A stretch of DNA of 7,322 nucleotides from Alphaproteobacteria bacterium. GTDB lineage: Bacteria > Pseudomonadota > Alphaproteobacteria > JAAXGF01. The notes beneath the pieces are model-generated. The model did not search any database. It was given only the letters and a program-made list of their open reading frames with translations, and was not told the DNA's origin. A program made the position numbers and the translations under genes. Numbering within the stretch: the first letter of the stretch is position 1; every line of letters begins with the position of its first letter. Shown in pieces: positions 1 through 6,096 of this stretch. Location: positions 1-7,322 of the forward strand of contig JAAXGF010000152.1 in NCBI GenBank assembly GCA_012267605.1. The letters are read 5' to 3'.

Positions 1-195
1 TTAGCATCTTCGCGACCCCAGAGTTGCGGAAGTCGGGTTAAGGCTAATCAGGAGCTCGGCACGACAACGGCCGTTATCACCCACAACGCCCCCATCGCCG
101 CCTTGGCTGATCGGGTTATTCGTTTCGGTGACGGCCATATCCACAGCGTTGAAGACAACGCACACAAACTCTCGCCTCAGGATCTCAGTTGGTGA
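1..195 (+). CDS. ABC transporter ATP-binding subunit, C-terminal end (partial)
   Basis: This is the last 64 codons of an ABC ATPase whose 5' part lies outside the window. The clearest part is NQELGTTTAVITHN, which contains the H-loop histidine (codon 28 of the visible part) that contacts the ATP gamma-phosphate. It is followed by APIAALADRVIRFGDGHI, the usual strand after the H-loop in LolD/MacB-type ATPases. The protein ends in DLSW-stop. The enzyme would power the permease that starts 51 nt downstream in the same frame. The first 15 or so codons (1-45) do not resemble the expected D-loop and helix of the family, although L-A-S may correspond to the L-D-S of the D-loop. That may mean a frame disturbance at the window edge. 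Identity as an ABC ATPase is firm; exact subfamily and substrate are unknown. Confidence 0.87.
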   Translation, partial: LASSRPQSCGSRVKANQELGTTTAVITHNAPIAALADRVIRFGDGHIHSVEDNAHKLSPQDLSW

Positions 196-501
196 GATGG
201 GGAGGCGAAAACTGGAGAGGCAGCCTGTGAAAGCTGGACCCCGGGCTTGACCCCACTCAATCGAAAACTGGCGCGCGACTTGTGGCGCCTACGCGGCCAG
301 GGAATCGCCATTTCCCTTGTCGTCGCCGCTGGAATTTCCTTGATGGTCGGTATGTTCGGCACGCTCAACTCTTTGCAGGAAAGCCGCATCGCCTTTTATG
401 AGCGCTACCGCCTGGCGGACGTGTTCGCCGAAGTGAAAAGGGCGCCCGAGCTGCTCATATCTCGTGTTCGTCAGCTGCCTGGCGTGGCGGTTGCCGAATC
501 C

Positions 502-504
502 TGA
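502..504 (+). other. In-frame TGA stop at codon 86 of the permease
   Basis: Codons before and after this TGA are in the same frame and read VAVAES-stop-IVSDVTLDIVG, a seamless family-like peptide. From my memory of the family the position is normally arginine, so CGA to TGA (one C-to-T transition) is the simplest origin. The next in-frame ATG is at 538, preceded only by a weak GTTGGA. Restart there would give a protein lacking membrane segment 1. Confidence 0.85.
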
Positions 505-2009
505 ATCGTCTCAGACGTCACCTTAGACATTGTTGGAATGAGCGAACCCGCCACCGGACGCTTGCTTTCGCTGCCGGAACGCGGCCGACCATTGTTGAAC
601 GACCTACATCTCACGGAAGGGCGGCTGATCGCACCCAACCGACCCGACGAAGCGATCATTGGTCAGGCGTTGGCGGAGGCCCATGGGCTGACCCTGGGCG
701 ACCGCATCGGCGCCATCATCAATGGCAAGAAACGGTGGCTCGTCATCGTCGGTGCGGCCTTGGCACCGGAATACGTCTACAGCCTTGGGCCGGGACAAAT
801 CATGCCCGACGACGCGAGATTCGGCGTGTTGTGGATGGGCCGTGAGGCGATGGAGGCTGCGTTCGATCTCGACGGTGCCTTTAACTCGGTGAGCCTGTCG
901 TTATTGCGCGGCGCCAACGAGAGGGAAATCATTCGTCGCCTCGATCTGCTGCTCGAACCGTTCGGGGGCGTTGGCGCATACGGGCGCAAGGACCAAACAT
1001 CCGACTTTTTTCTTACCAACGAGTTCAAGCAGTTGCGCACGTTCGGCAGCGTTATTCCGCCGATTTTCCTGGCCGTGGCCGCTTTCTTGTTAAATATCGT
1101 CATCACTCGAGTCGTACAAACCGAGCGCGAGGAAATCGGGCTTCTCAAGGCTTTTGGCTACGCCGACCTGGAGGTTGGCTGGCATTATTTGAAACTGATC
1201 GGTGCCCTGTGCACAGCCGGGCTCGGCCTGGGTCTCGTCGGTGGTTTCTACTTCGGCCAACTAATGACCGAAATGTACACTTATTATTTTCGTTTCCCGG
1301 TACTGGCCTATCGCTTGGACCCTGGTGTATTTGGCGTTGCGGCGGGCGTTAGCCTGCTGGCCGGCGTGGCCGGCGGCGTTAACGCCGTTCGCCAAGCGGT
1401 ACGGCTGTCGCCCGCCGTCGCCATGGCACCTCCGGCACCGACCCGTTTCCACGCGGGGGCATTTGGGGATGGTGCGCGGATTCTGAATTTGTCGCAGCCC
1501 ACGCGCATGATATTCCGCCATTTGTGGCGCTGGCCATGGCGCACAGGGATGACCGTCGCCGGCAACGCGTTCTCCGTTGCGCTCATGGTGTTGGCCATGT
1601 TCTTCCTCGATTCGGTCGAGGAGGTCATCGACGTTTATTTTTTCCAGGCGCAGCGGCAGCATATGACGGTGACCTTCGTTGAGCCTCGCTCGGCGCGGAT
1701 CGTTCACGAGATCGGCAATTTGCCTGGTGTCCTTGCCACCCAACCAGGGCGCACCGTTCCCGCGCGTCTGCGGCACGGCCCCTACGTAAAACGCCAAGGG
1801 GTCACCGGCATGGTCGAGGGTGCGACGCTGAATCGGCTGCTTGATCGTGACCTGCGCCCGGTGGCTCCGCCGCCGGGTGGTTTGGCCCTGTCCCGCAAAA
1901 TCGCCGAGGATTTGCGCGCTGTCGTTGGTGATTGGGTAACAGTCGAGACAATGCAGGGACGTCGGCCGGTAGTGGACGTTCCGGTGACGCAAATCGTCGA
2001 GGAGTACAT

Positions 2010-2016
2010 GGGTTTT
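2010..2016 (+). other. Frameshift point at G GGT TTT in the permease
   Basis: Frame 1 reads EEYMGF up to codon 590 (TTT, 2014-2016) and then becomes nonsense until TGA at 2146-2148. Frame 3 continues as SAYMGFDALNRLMGDGP, exactly what the family shows after EEY. One extra T in the TTTT run would restore the frame. The seven bases also fit the X XXY YYZ pattern of a -1 slippery heptamer in the correct phase; slipping there gives EEYM-GF-SAYMG without gain or loss. A GAGGAG lies at 1999-2004 and a possible 6-bp stem pairs 2019-2024 with 2035-2040. The stem is only 2 nt after the heptamer, closer than usual. Confidence 0.8.
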
Positions 2017-2613
2017 CCGCGTATATGGGCTTCGATGCGCTCAACCGGCTCATGGGCGACGGCCCCACAGTTTCCGAAATCCATATGTTGGTGGATGGTG
2101 GTAAGGCGGAAGCGCTCTATCGCCATCTCAAAAACACACCTGCGGTGACTGGGATCATCCATCGCACGGCCGCGCTGAATAGCTTTCGCCACACCATGGA
2201 GCAGACGATGTATGTCATGATTTTTTTCTACATCGTCTTCTCCAGCGTGATTGCATTCGGCGTTACCTACAACGCCGCGCGTATCGCTTTGTCGGAGCGG
2301 TCACGAGCCTTGGCCAGCCTGCGAGTCCTCGGTTTTACGTCGGGTGAAGTCACGTACATTTTGTTGGGTGAATTGGCGCTCTTGACCCTGATGGCGTTGC
2401 CCGCAGGCGTGTTCGTCGGTTATGGCTTGGTATGGCTCCTTTCACCCATGCTCGATACGGACATGTACCAGTTTCCCGCTGTCATTGAACCTTCCACTTA
2501 CGGGTACGCGATGCTGGTCGTGCTCGGATCGGCGCTGATTTGCTGGTGGCGCATGGGCCGCCGCTTGATCGGACTGGATCTGGTCGCCGTTTTGAAGACC
2601 CGGGATTGAGACA

Positions 2614-3852
2614 ATGGCGAAGCCCGCCCCGCGCTTGATTGTCATCGGCGGTATCGCGCTGCTCGTCGTTTTAGCCATCGGCTGGACCTTGCGTCCGCGT
2701 CCGGTACCCGCCGACTTCGCGCCAGTCGTTCGTGGCAACTTGAGGGTGACGGTGGACGATGAGGGCGAGACTCGACTGAAGGACGTCTATGTGGTTTCAG
2801 CGCCCGTACGCGGCCGCGTAGATATCGAGGTCGGGGATACGATCCGCGCAGGTAAGACCGTGCTGGCCACCTTCGAGCCGACCGACCCGGCGATCCTTGA
2901 CGTGCGCAGCCGTACAGAGGCCGAATCCGAGGTAAACGCGGCTGAGGCGGCAATTCAATTGGCCGTTGCCGAACGTGAGCGGTCGGCGGTCGAGCTGGCT
3001 TTCGCTGAATCAGAATTGAGTCGCAAGGAGCCCCTGGCCGAACGCGGCACCATCTCCGCCGCCGATCTGGACCGGACGCGGCTGGAAGCCAACCGGGCCC
3101 GCGCCGCTGTCGCCGAGGCGCGCGCCAACGTCAAGGTCAAGCGCAGCCAGCTGGAAATGGCCCGCGCCGCCTTAATTACGACCTATGGACCGGTCGAATC
3201 CGAGGGTGCGCGCAACGCCGGCGACGATCGATTTGTCATTCCCGTGCGCGCACCGGTGAGCGGGCGCGTGATGCGAATTATCCAGGAAAGCGAAGCGGTG
3301 GTCGCGCCGGGGACGCCGATTCTGGAAGTGGGTGATGCGTCGCGGCTCGAAATCGTGGTCGACTTGTTGTCTACCGACGCCGTGAAGGTCACGGAAGGCG
3401 ACCGGGTTATGATCGAGGAGTGGGGCGGTCCGGCGACTCTCGCTGCCGTTGTGCGGCGAGTCGAACCGTTTGGTTTTACGAAAGTTTCGGCTCTAGGAAT
3501 TGAGGAGCAGCGGGTCAACGTCATCATTGATCTGACGGCTCCCCCCGAAGAGTGGCGCGCGCTCGGATACGGCTATCACGTCGAGACGCGCATCGTTATT
3601 GACGAGCGCAAGAGCGTCTTAAAGGTACCATTGAGCGCACTGTTTCGTGCCGGCGGGAAATGGCGCGTGTTCGTCAGTCGTGACGGTATTGCACGTGTAC
3701 AGGAAATCGAGTTGGCCCAGCGCAATGATTTAGAGGCCGAAGTTGCTTCCGGCTTGTCGGAAGAGGATCGCGTGATTCTCCATCCTAGCGACCGAATAGC
3801 CGAAGGCGTCGCCGTCGAAGCCCGGCCTGCCGTGGATGACGGTCTACCGTAG
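2614..3852 (+). CDS. HlyD/MacA-like periplasmic adaptor subunit of an ABC exporter
   Basis: This 412-residue protein is anchored by one N-terminal membrane helix (about residues 8-26, IVIGGIALLVVLAIGWTL) with the rest in the periplasm. It would link the upstream permease to an outer-membrane channel or act as its substrate-handling partner. Domains in order: first lipoyl half (about 61-90, VSAPVRGRV...GKTVLATFEPTDP), alpha-helical hairpin rich in Ala, Glu and Arg (about 95-187), second lipoyl half (about 209-240, VRAPVSGRVMRI...GTPILEVGD), beta-barrel (about 245-340, with EPFGFTKVSALGIEEQRVNV) and a membrane-proximal domain to the end. The first lipoyl half is about three residues shorter after GRV than the second, which may be a small in-frame deletion. 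ATG lies 4 nt after the permease stop with only a weak GAGAC before it, so translational coupling is likely. No outer-membrane TolC homologue is seen. Family firm, cargo unknown. Confidence 0.92.
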   Translation: MAKPAPRLIVIGGIALLVVLAIGWTLRPRPVPADFAPVVRGNLRVTVDDEGETRLKDVYVVSAPVRGRVDIEVGDTIRAGKTVLATFEPTDPAILDVRSRTEAESEVNAAEAAIQLAVAERERSAVELAFAESELSRKEPLAERGTISAADLDRTRLEANRARAAVAEARANVKVKRSQLEMARAALITTYGPVESEGARNAGDDRFVIPVRAPVSGRVMRIIQESEAVVAPGTPILEVGDASRLEIVVDLLSTDAVKVTEGDRVMIEEWGGPATLAAVVRRVEPFGFTKVSALGIEEQRVNVIIDLTAPPEEWRALGYGYHVETRIVIDERKSVLKVPLSALFRAGGKWRVFVSRDGIARVQEIELAQRNDLEAEVASGLSEEDRVILHPSDRIAEGVAVEARPAVDDGLP

Positions 3853-4064
3853 GCTTTCGTAGACTCTTGACAGCGAAAAGACGCCATGCTTTTTGGCGCC
3901 AACACGATAAGACTGGGTCGAGACGGCCAAATTCGAAGCCATCCGACGCCGACCCCAGGGTAGCATCCACTAGGATCCGATCCGCTAGGGTCAATTCCAG
4001 GACATCAAATCTAGATTGCCGCGGGGCGCCACGTCCGCGCGACGCACGTCAAGAGGAGGATGAT
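3853..4064 (+). other. Intergenic leader before the peroxiredoxin gene
   Basis: No protein-like reading frame is convincing here. The in-frame extension upstream of the peroxiredoxin is basic, low in hydrophobic residues and not family-like. Visible small structures are an inverted repeat GTCTAC/GTAGAC (3842-3847 and 3859-3864) that spans the adaptor stop codon, a consensus-like TTGACA at 3867-3872 with no good -10 at 16-18 nt, a perfect 10-bp palindrome TTGGCGCCAA at 3893-3902, and GGATC-C-GATCC at 3973-3983. None has a T tract, so no intrinsic terminator is claimed. A promoter for the peroxiredoxin probably lies here but cannot be placed with confidence. Confidence 0.5.
4054..4059 (+). promoter_or_regulatory. 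Ribosome-binding site that fixes the peroxiredoxin start
   Basis: AGGAGG, a perfect Shine-Dalgarno core, ends 5 nt before ATG at 4065. It decides between this start and the in-frame open stretch that extends back to 3867. The protein from 4065 (MSLRLGDTAPDF) begins exactly where Prx6-type proteins begin. Confidence 0.9.
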
Positions 4065-4703
4065 ATGTCACTACGCTTGGGCGATACCGCCCCCGATTTT
4101 TCCCAAGACTCGACGGAAGGGAGGATCAACTTCCACAACTGGATCGGCGATAGCTGGGCGGTGCTATTTTCCCATCCAAAGGACTTCACGCCGGTGTGCA
4201 CCACCGAGCTGGGCGAAGTCGCGCGAATCAAGGAAGAATTTGCAAAGCGGAATTGTAAGATACTAGCGGTCAGCGTTGATACCGTGGAGGACCATAAGCG
4301 ATGGTCCAAGGACATCGAGGAGACGCAAGGGCAAGGCCCTAACTACCCAATTCTTGGTGATCCGGACCGCAAGGTCGCGGATCTTTACGAAATGATACAT
4401 CCCAACGCGTTGGACACCTTGACCGTGCGCACGGTGTTCATCATCGACGCGAACAAGAAGATTCGTACCATGATTACTTATCCGGCGAGCACGGGGCGGA
4501 ATTTCGACGAAATCCTTCGCGTCGTCGATTCACTTCAGCTCACTGACCAGTACAAGGTCGCCACACCCGTGAATTGGCGTGATGGCGACGACTGCATCAT
4601 TGTGCCGACGTTGACCGATCCGGACGAGTTGAAGGAAAAGTTTCCCGATGGCTACAAGATGGTGAAACCCTACTTGCGCATCGTTCCACAGCCCAACAAA
4701 TAG
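4065..4703 (+). CDS. 1-Cys peroxiredoxin (Prx6-type, AhpC/TSA family)
   Basis: This cytosolic thiol peroxidase of 212 residues would reduce hydrogen peroxide, organic hydroperoxides or peroxynitrite. The active-site segment HPKDFTPVCTTE holds the peroxidatic Cys45, with Pro38 and Thr42 of the Px3TxxC motif. Arg122 in VRTVFIID is the expected catalytic arginine. The C-terminal part (about 160-212, PVNWRDGDD to PYLRIVPQPNK) is the extra domain typical of the Prx6 group and absent from short AhpC or PrxQ proteins. Two other cysteines (64 and 177) are present; neither is in the usual resolving position of typical 2-Cys enzymes, so an external thiol partner is likely. The gene has its own strong ribosome-binding site, a long leader and a terminator after it, so it is probably a single-gene transcription unit rather than part of either neighbouring operon. 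Peroxide-responsive control is plausible but no recognisable OxyR or PerR site was seen. Confidence 0.95.
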   Translation: MSLRLGDTAPDFSQDSTEGRINFHNWIGDSWAVLFSHPKDFTPVCTTELGEVARIKEEFAKRNCKILAVSVDTVEDHKRWSKDIEETQGQGPNYPILGDPDRKVADLYEMIHPNALDTLTVRTVFIIDANKKIRTMITYPASTGRNFDEILRVVDSLQLTDQYKVATPVNWRDGDDCIIVPTLTDPDELKEKFPDGYKMVKPYLRIVPQPNK

Positions 4704-4733
4704 AAGCTGTTCGGATCACGTGCCAAAGGTTGC

Positions 4734-4775
4734 GCGCCCTAGTTCCACTCGATGTGGCCAGGGCGCCAGCTTTTT
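4734..4775 (+). terminator. Rho-independent terminator after the peroxiredoxin gene
   Basis: The outer stem is GCGCCCT (4734-4740) with AGGGCGC (4760-4766), seven perfect pairs. The inner stem is CCAC (4745-4748) with GTGG (4754-4757) around loop TCGAT. The two are separated by a small asymmetric internal loop (AGTT against CC). TTTTT follows at 4771-4775, four bases after the stem. The position, 31 nt after the stop codon, fits transcription ending here. Confidence 0.75.
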
Positions 4776-4929
4776 CGGCGTGACTTCGTTCTGCCACGAT
4801 AATCGAAGGAATTCCAATATTGGCCGTACCGGCTGAATCTTGGTTCCCAGCGCGTTAAACGTTTGCTGGCGAAGGCGGTCGGGCGGCTGATGCCATATTC
4901 GTCAATTTCAGCCAGTGGACTGAGTATGG
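4776..4929. other. Non-coding spacer between peroxiredoxin and glycan operon
   Basis: This is part of a 381-nt gap without a supported gene (4704-5084). It holds a perfect 10-bp palindrome CCAATATTGG at 4814-4823, followed directly by GCCG-TAC-CGGC at 4823-4833, and CGTT-A-AACG at about 4853-4861. An open frame of 67 codons on the - strand (4739-4942) has no ATG, GTG or TTG start with a ribosome-binding site and no recognisable family. I see no gene or RNA here. Confidence 0.5.
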
Positions 4930-4934
4930 GATTC

Positions 4935-4963
4935 TTGAAAATTTAATTATTGATGCCTATTGT
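4935..4963 (+). promoter_or_regulatory. Sigma70-like promoter for the epimerase-sulfotransferase operon
   Basis: The -35 box TTGAAA (4935-4940) matches the consensus at five of six positions. A 17-nt spacer follows and then the -10 box TATTGT (4958-4963), which matches at four of six including the key T, A and final T. Transcription would start near 4970, leaving a leader of about 115 nt before GTG at 5085. The surrounding DNA is markedly more AT-rich than the genes. It lies downstream of the terminator at 4734-4775, as expected for a new unit. Confidence 0.6.
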
Positions 4964-4980
4964 CCGGACCCATCCATGCC

Positions 4981-5028
4981 GAATTCATTAGATTCTGAAT
5001 CCGAGAATTCGACAAAATCAAAGAATTC
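4981..5028. repeat. Three GAATTC palindromes in the predicted 5' leader
   Basis: GAATTC occurs at 4981-4986, 5005-5010 and 5023-5028; the last two share the octamer AGAATTCG. Between the first two is another inverted repeat, GATTC-T-GAATC (4991-5001). Centres are 24 and 18 nt apart. The cluster lies just downstream of the predicted transcription start, where repressor sites are common. Function is unproven. Confidence 0.45.
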
Positions 5029-5070
5029 GTTGAGTTGGCACGCCCCGGAATTTTCAAAATCATAGCTGAA

Positions 5071-5076
5071 GAAGGA
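5071..5076 (+). promoter_or_regulatory. Ribosome-binding site for the epimerase GTG start
   Basis: GAAGGA ends 8 nt before GTG at 5085. The following residues KISVTGVAGF form the first Rossmann strand and glycine loop, so there is no room for a later start, and no upstream ATG fits the frame. Confidence 0.7.
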
Positions 5077-5084
5077 ATCGAGAC

Positions 5085-6083
5085 GTGAAGATTTCCGTAA
5101 CGGGCGTTGCCGGATTTCTCAGCAGTCATTTGGCCGACCGCTTTCTTGAATCGGGGCATGAAGTTTTCGGCGTGGACAGCCTGATTGGCGGCGAAATCAT
5201 CAACGTCCCGCCGGCGACTCAATTCTATCAGTACGATTGCTGCGACCGAAACTCGGTCGCCCGGGTAATGAAGGATTGCGACGTCGTTTATCACTGCGCA
5301 GCTACCGCCTACGAGGGGTTGTCGGTGTTCTCCCCGGCACTCGTGTCGCGCAATATCGTTGACGCGTCTGTGTCGGTTATATCCGCGGCCATCGAAAATG
5401 GCGTCCAAGCGTATCGTATTTTGTTCCTCCATGGCCCGGTACGGCACGAGGTTCCGTTCCGTGAGGAATATGATCCGCGCCCACAAGACCCCTACGGTAT
5501 CTCGAAAGTAGCTGCTGAACATATGTTGAGAAATTTGTGTGAGGTGCACGGCGTGGAATACGTCATCGCGGTGCCGCACAACATTATCGGACCACGGCAA
5601 AAATTTGACGATCCCTACCGGAACGTCGCTTCGATCATGATCAACCTAATGCTTCAAGACCGCCAACCGATTATCTACAGTGATGGCGAGCAAAAACGGT
5701 GCTTTTCGTTTGTCGAAGATTGCCTTGGCTGCCTGGTCGAAATGTTGGACCGGCCCGATGTGGTCGGTGAAGTCATCAATATCGGGCCGGATGAAGAGTT
5801 CATCACGATCAACCATCTGTATGAAACCATCGCCGATTTAACGGGCTATCAGGGCGAGCCAATTTACATGCCGGGCCGTCCACAAGAGGTACGTCTTGCG
5901 ACCTGCTCGGCAAACAAGGCGCGCAAGTTGCTCGGATACGAGACGAAAGTGGACCTGCGCCATGGTTTGCAGTCGATGATACAGTACATCTCGGCACACG
6001 GGACGCGGAAGTTCCGCTACCACCTCGAGCTGGAAATCGTAAACGAAAGTACTCCGCAGACTTGGCGAGACCGGCTTTTTTAG
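5085..6083 (+). CDS. NAD-dependent nucleotide-sugar epimerase/dehydratase (extended SDR family)
   Basis: This 332-residue cytosolic enzyme would interconvert or dehydrate an NDP-sugar for surface-glycan synthesis. It starts at GTG with a Rossmann fold: glycine loop TGVAGFLS (residues 6-13) and Asp31 at the end of strand 2, which favours NAD over NADP. YHCAATAYEGLSVFSP is at about 66-81. The catalytic tyrosine and lysine are Tyr137 and Lys141 (YGISK). Substrate-side motifs PHNIIGPRQKFDDPYRNVAS and INIGPDEEFITI and the C-terminal TPQTWRDRLF resemble a subgroup of UDP-glucose 4-epimerase-like proteins. Two oddities are seen. The third glycine of GxxGxxG is Ser13. Residues 109-122 are unlike the family because the frame is displaced by one base there, which removes the expected Ser-Ser active-site motif (see 5409-5450). 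As written the product may be inactive; if those two indels are sequence errors it is a normal enzyme. It is the first gene of the glycan operon, 13 nt before the sulfotransferase. The exact sugar is unknown. Confidence 0.9.
   Translation: MKISVTGVAGFLSSHLADRFLESGHEVFGVDSLIGGEIINVPPATQFYQYDCCDRNSVARVMKDCDVVYHCAATAYEGLSVFSPALVSRNIVDASVSVISAAIENGVQAYRILFLHGPVRHEVPFREEYDPRPQDPYGISKVAAEHMLRNLCEVHGVEYVIAVPHNIIGPRQKFDDPYRNVASIMINLMLQDRQPIIYSDGEQKRCFSFVEDCLGCLVEMLDRPDVVGEVINIGPDEEFITINHLYETIADLTGYQGEPIYMPGRPQEVRLATCSANKARKLLGYETKVDLRHGLQSMIQYISAHGTRKFRYHLELEIVNESTPQTWRDRLF
5409..5450 (+). other. Pair of compensating frameshifts inside the epimerase
   Basis: The gene frame gives AYRILFLHGPVRHE here, which does not match the family. 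The +1 frame, from 5416, gives VFCSSMARYGT, the expected strand and Ser-Ser motif of extended SDR enzymes. Removing G5409 yields Q-R-I-V-F-C-S-S-M-A-R-Y-G-T. Adding one base (or four) near 5448-5450 returns to the gene frame at VPFREE. So one inserted base and one net lost base about 40 nt apart swap the active-site strand for an unrelated peptide without stopping translation. The second serine would sit about 23 residues before Tyr137, as usual. Confidence 0.8.
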
Positions 6084-6096
6084 TCAGTAGTTCCCG

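Larger units (their letters stand above)
247..2609 (+). pseudogene. FtsX/MacB-type ABC transporter permease, interrupted by one stop and one frameshift
   Basis: Read through its two lesions, this is a permease of about 787 residues, the usual size for the two-FtsX-domain exporter family that pairs with a HlyD-like adaptor. The start is TTG at 247 (TPLNRKLARDLWRLRGQ, typical family N-terminus); no convincing ribosome-binding site precedes it, so coupling to the ATPase is possible. Membrane segment 1 is near codons 18-38. Segments 2-4 (first FtsX domain) are near codons 265-290, 317-337 and 362-384. Segment 5 is near 432-457. Segments 6-8 (second FtsX domain) are encoded near 2209-2285, 2356-2440 and 2500-2570. 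The large periplasmic loops contain VSDVTLDIVG and VTFVEPRSAR. TGA at 502-504 stops frame 1 after 85 residues. Frame 1 ends again at 2148, while the true C-terminus runs in frame 3 from about 2016 to LDLVAVLKTRD-stop. It may be a pseudogene, a recoded gene or an intact gene with sequence errors. Substrate unknown. Confidence 0.85.
4930..5061. repeat. Widely spaced inverted repeat flanking the promoter and leader
   Basis: Left arm GATTCTTGAAAATT (4930-4943) and right arm AATTTTCAAAATC (5049-5061) are reverse complements, with one bulged C in the left arm. Arm centres are about 118 nt apart. The left arm contains the -35 box. The right arm sits about 10 nt before the ribosome-binding site of the epimerase. 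Because transcription would start between the arms, a DNA-level role (two operators joined by a loop) fits better than an RNA hairpin. Chance pairing in AT-rich DNA cannot be excluded. Confidence 0.5.

Noticed and set aside
502..504. Selenocysteine at the TGA
   Set aside because: The family has arginine rather than cysteine at this place, and I see no clear SECIS-like hairpin directly after it.
1261..1992. Long open frame on the - strand (243 codons) opposite the permease
   Set aside because: Its product is rich in Arg, His and Pro, has no recognisable domain, and lies fully opposite a clear membrane protein. It is an antisense shadow.
1932..2609. Separate gene starting at 1932 for the C-terminal part of the permease
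   Set aside because: Its first 28 or so residues overlap coding sequence in another frame and are not family-like. The conserved peptide begins only after the 2010-2016 switch, so it is the tail of the same permease.
3842..3864. GTCTAC/GTAGAC hairpin as a terminator of the exporter operon
   Set aside because: Only six pairs with an 11-nt loop and no T tract after it.
3867..4064. Upstream extension of the peroxiredoxin to an earlier start
   Set aside because: The extension is basic and low-complexity, while a perfect AGGAGG at 4054-4059 and the family N-terminus fix the start at 4065.
4739..4942. Open 67-codon - strand frame with a fairly protein-like composition (contains DEYGISRPTAF)
   Set aside because: No start codon with a ribosome-binding site, no recognised family, and it overlaps the terminator hairpin. 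At most it is a remnant of an older gene.
4947..5600. Open frame on the - strand (217 codons) over the operon leader and epimerase start
   Set aside because: Most of it mirrors the epimerase gene. Its C-terminal part covers the AT-rich leader and has no family features or ribosome-binding site.
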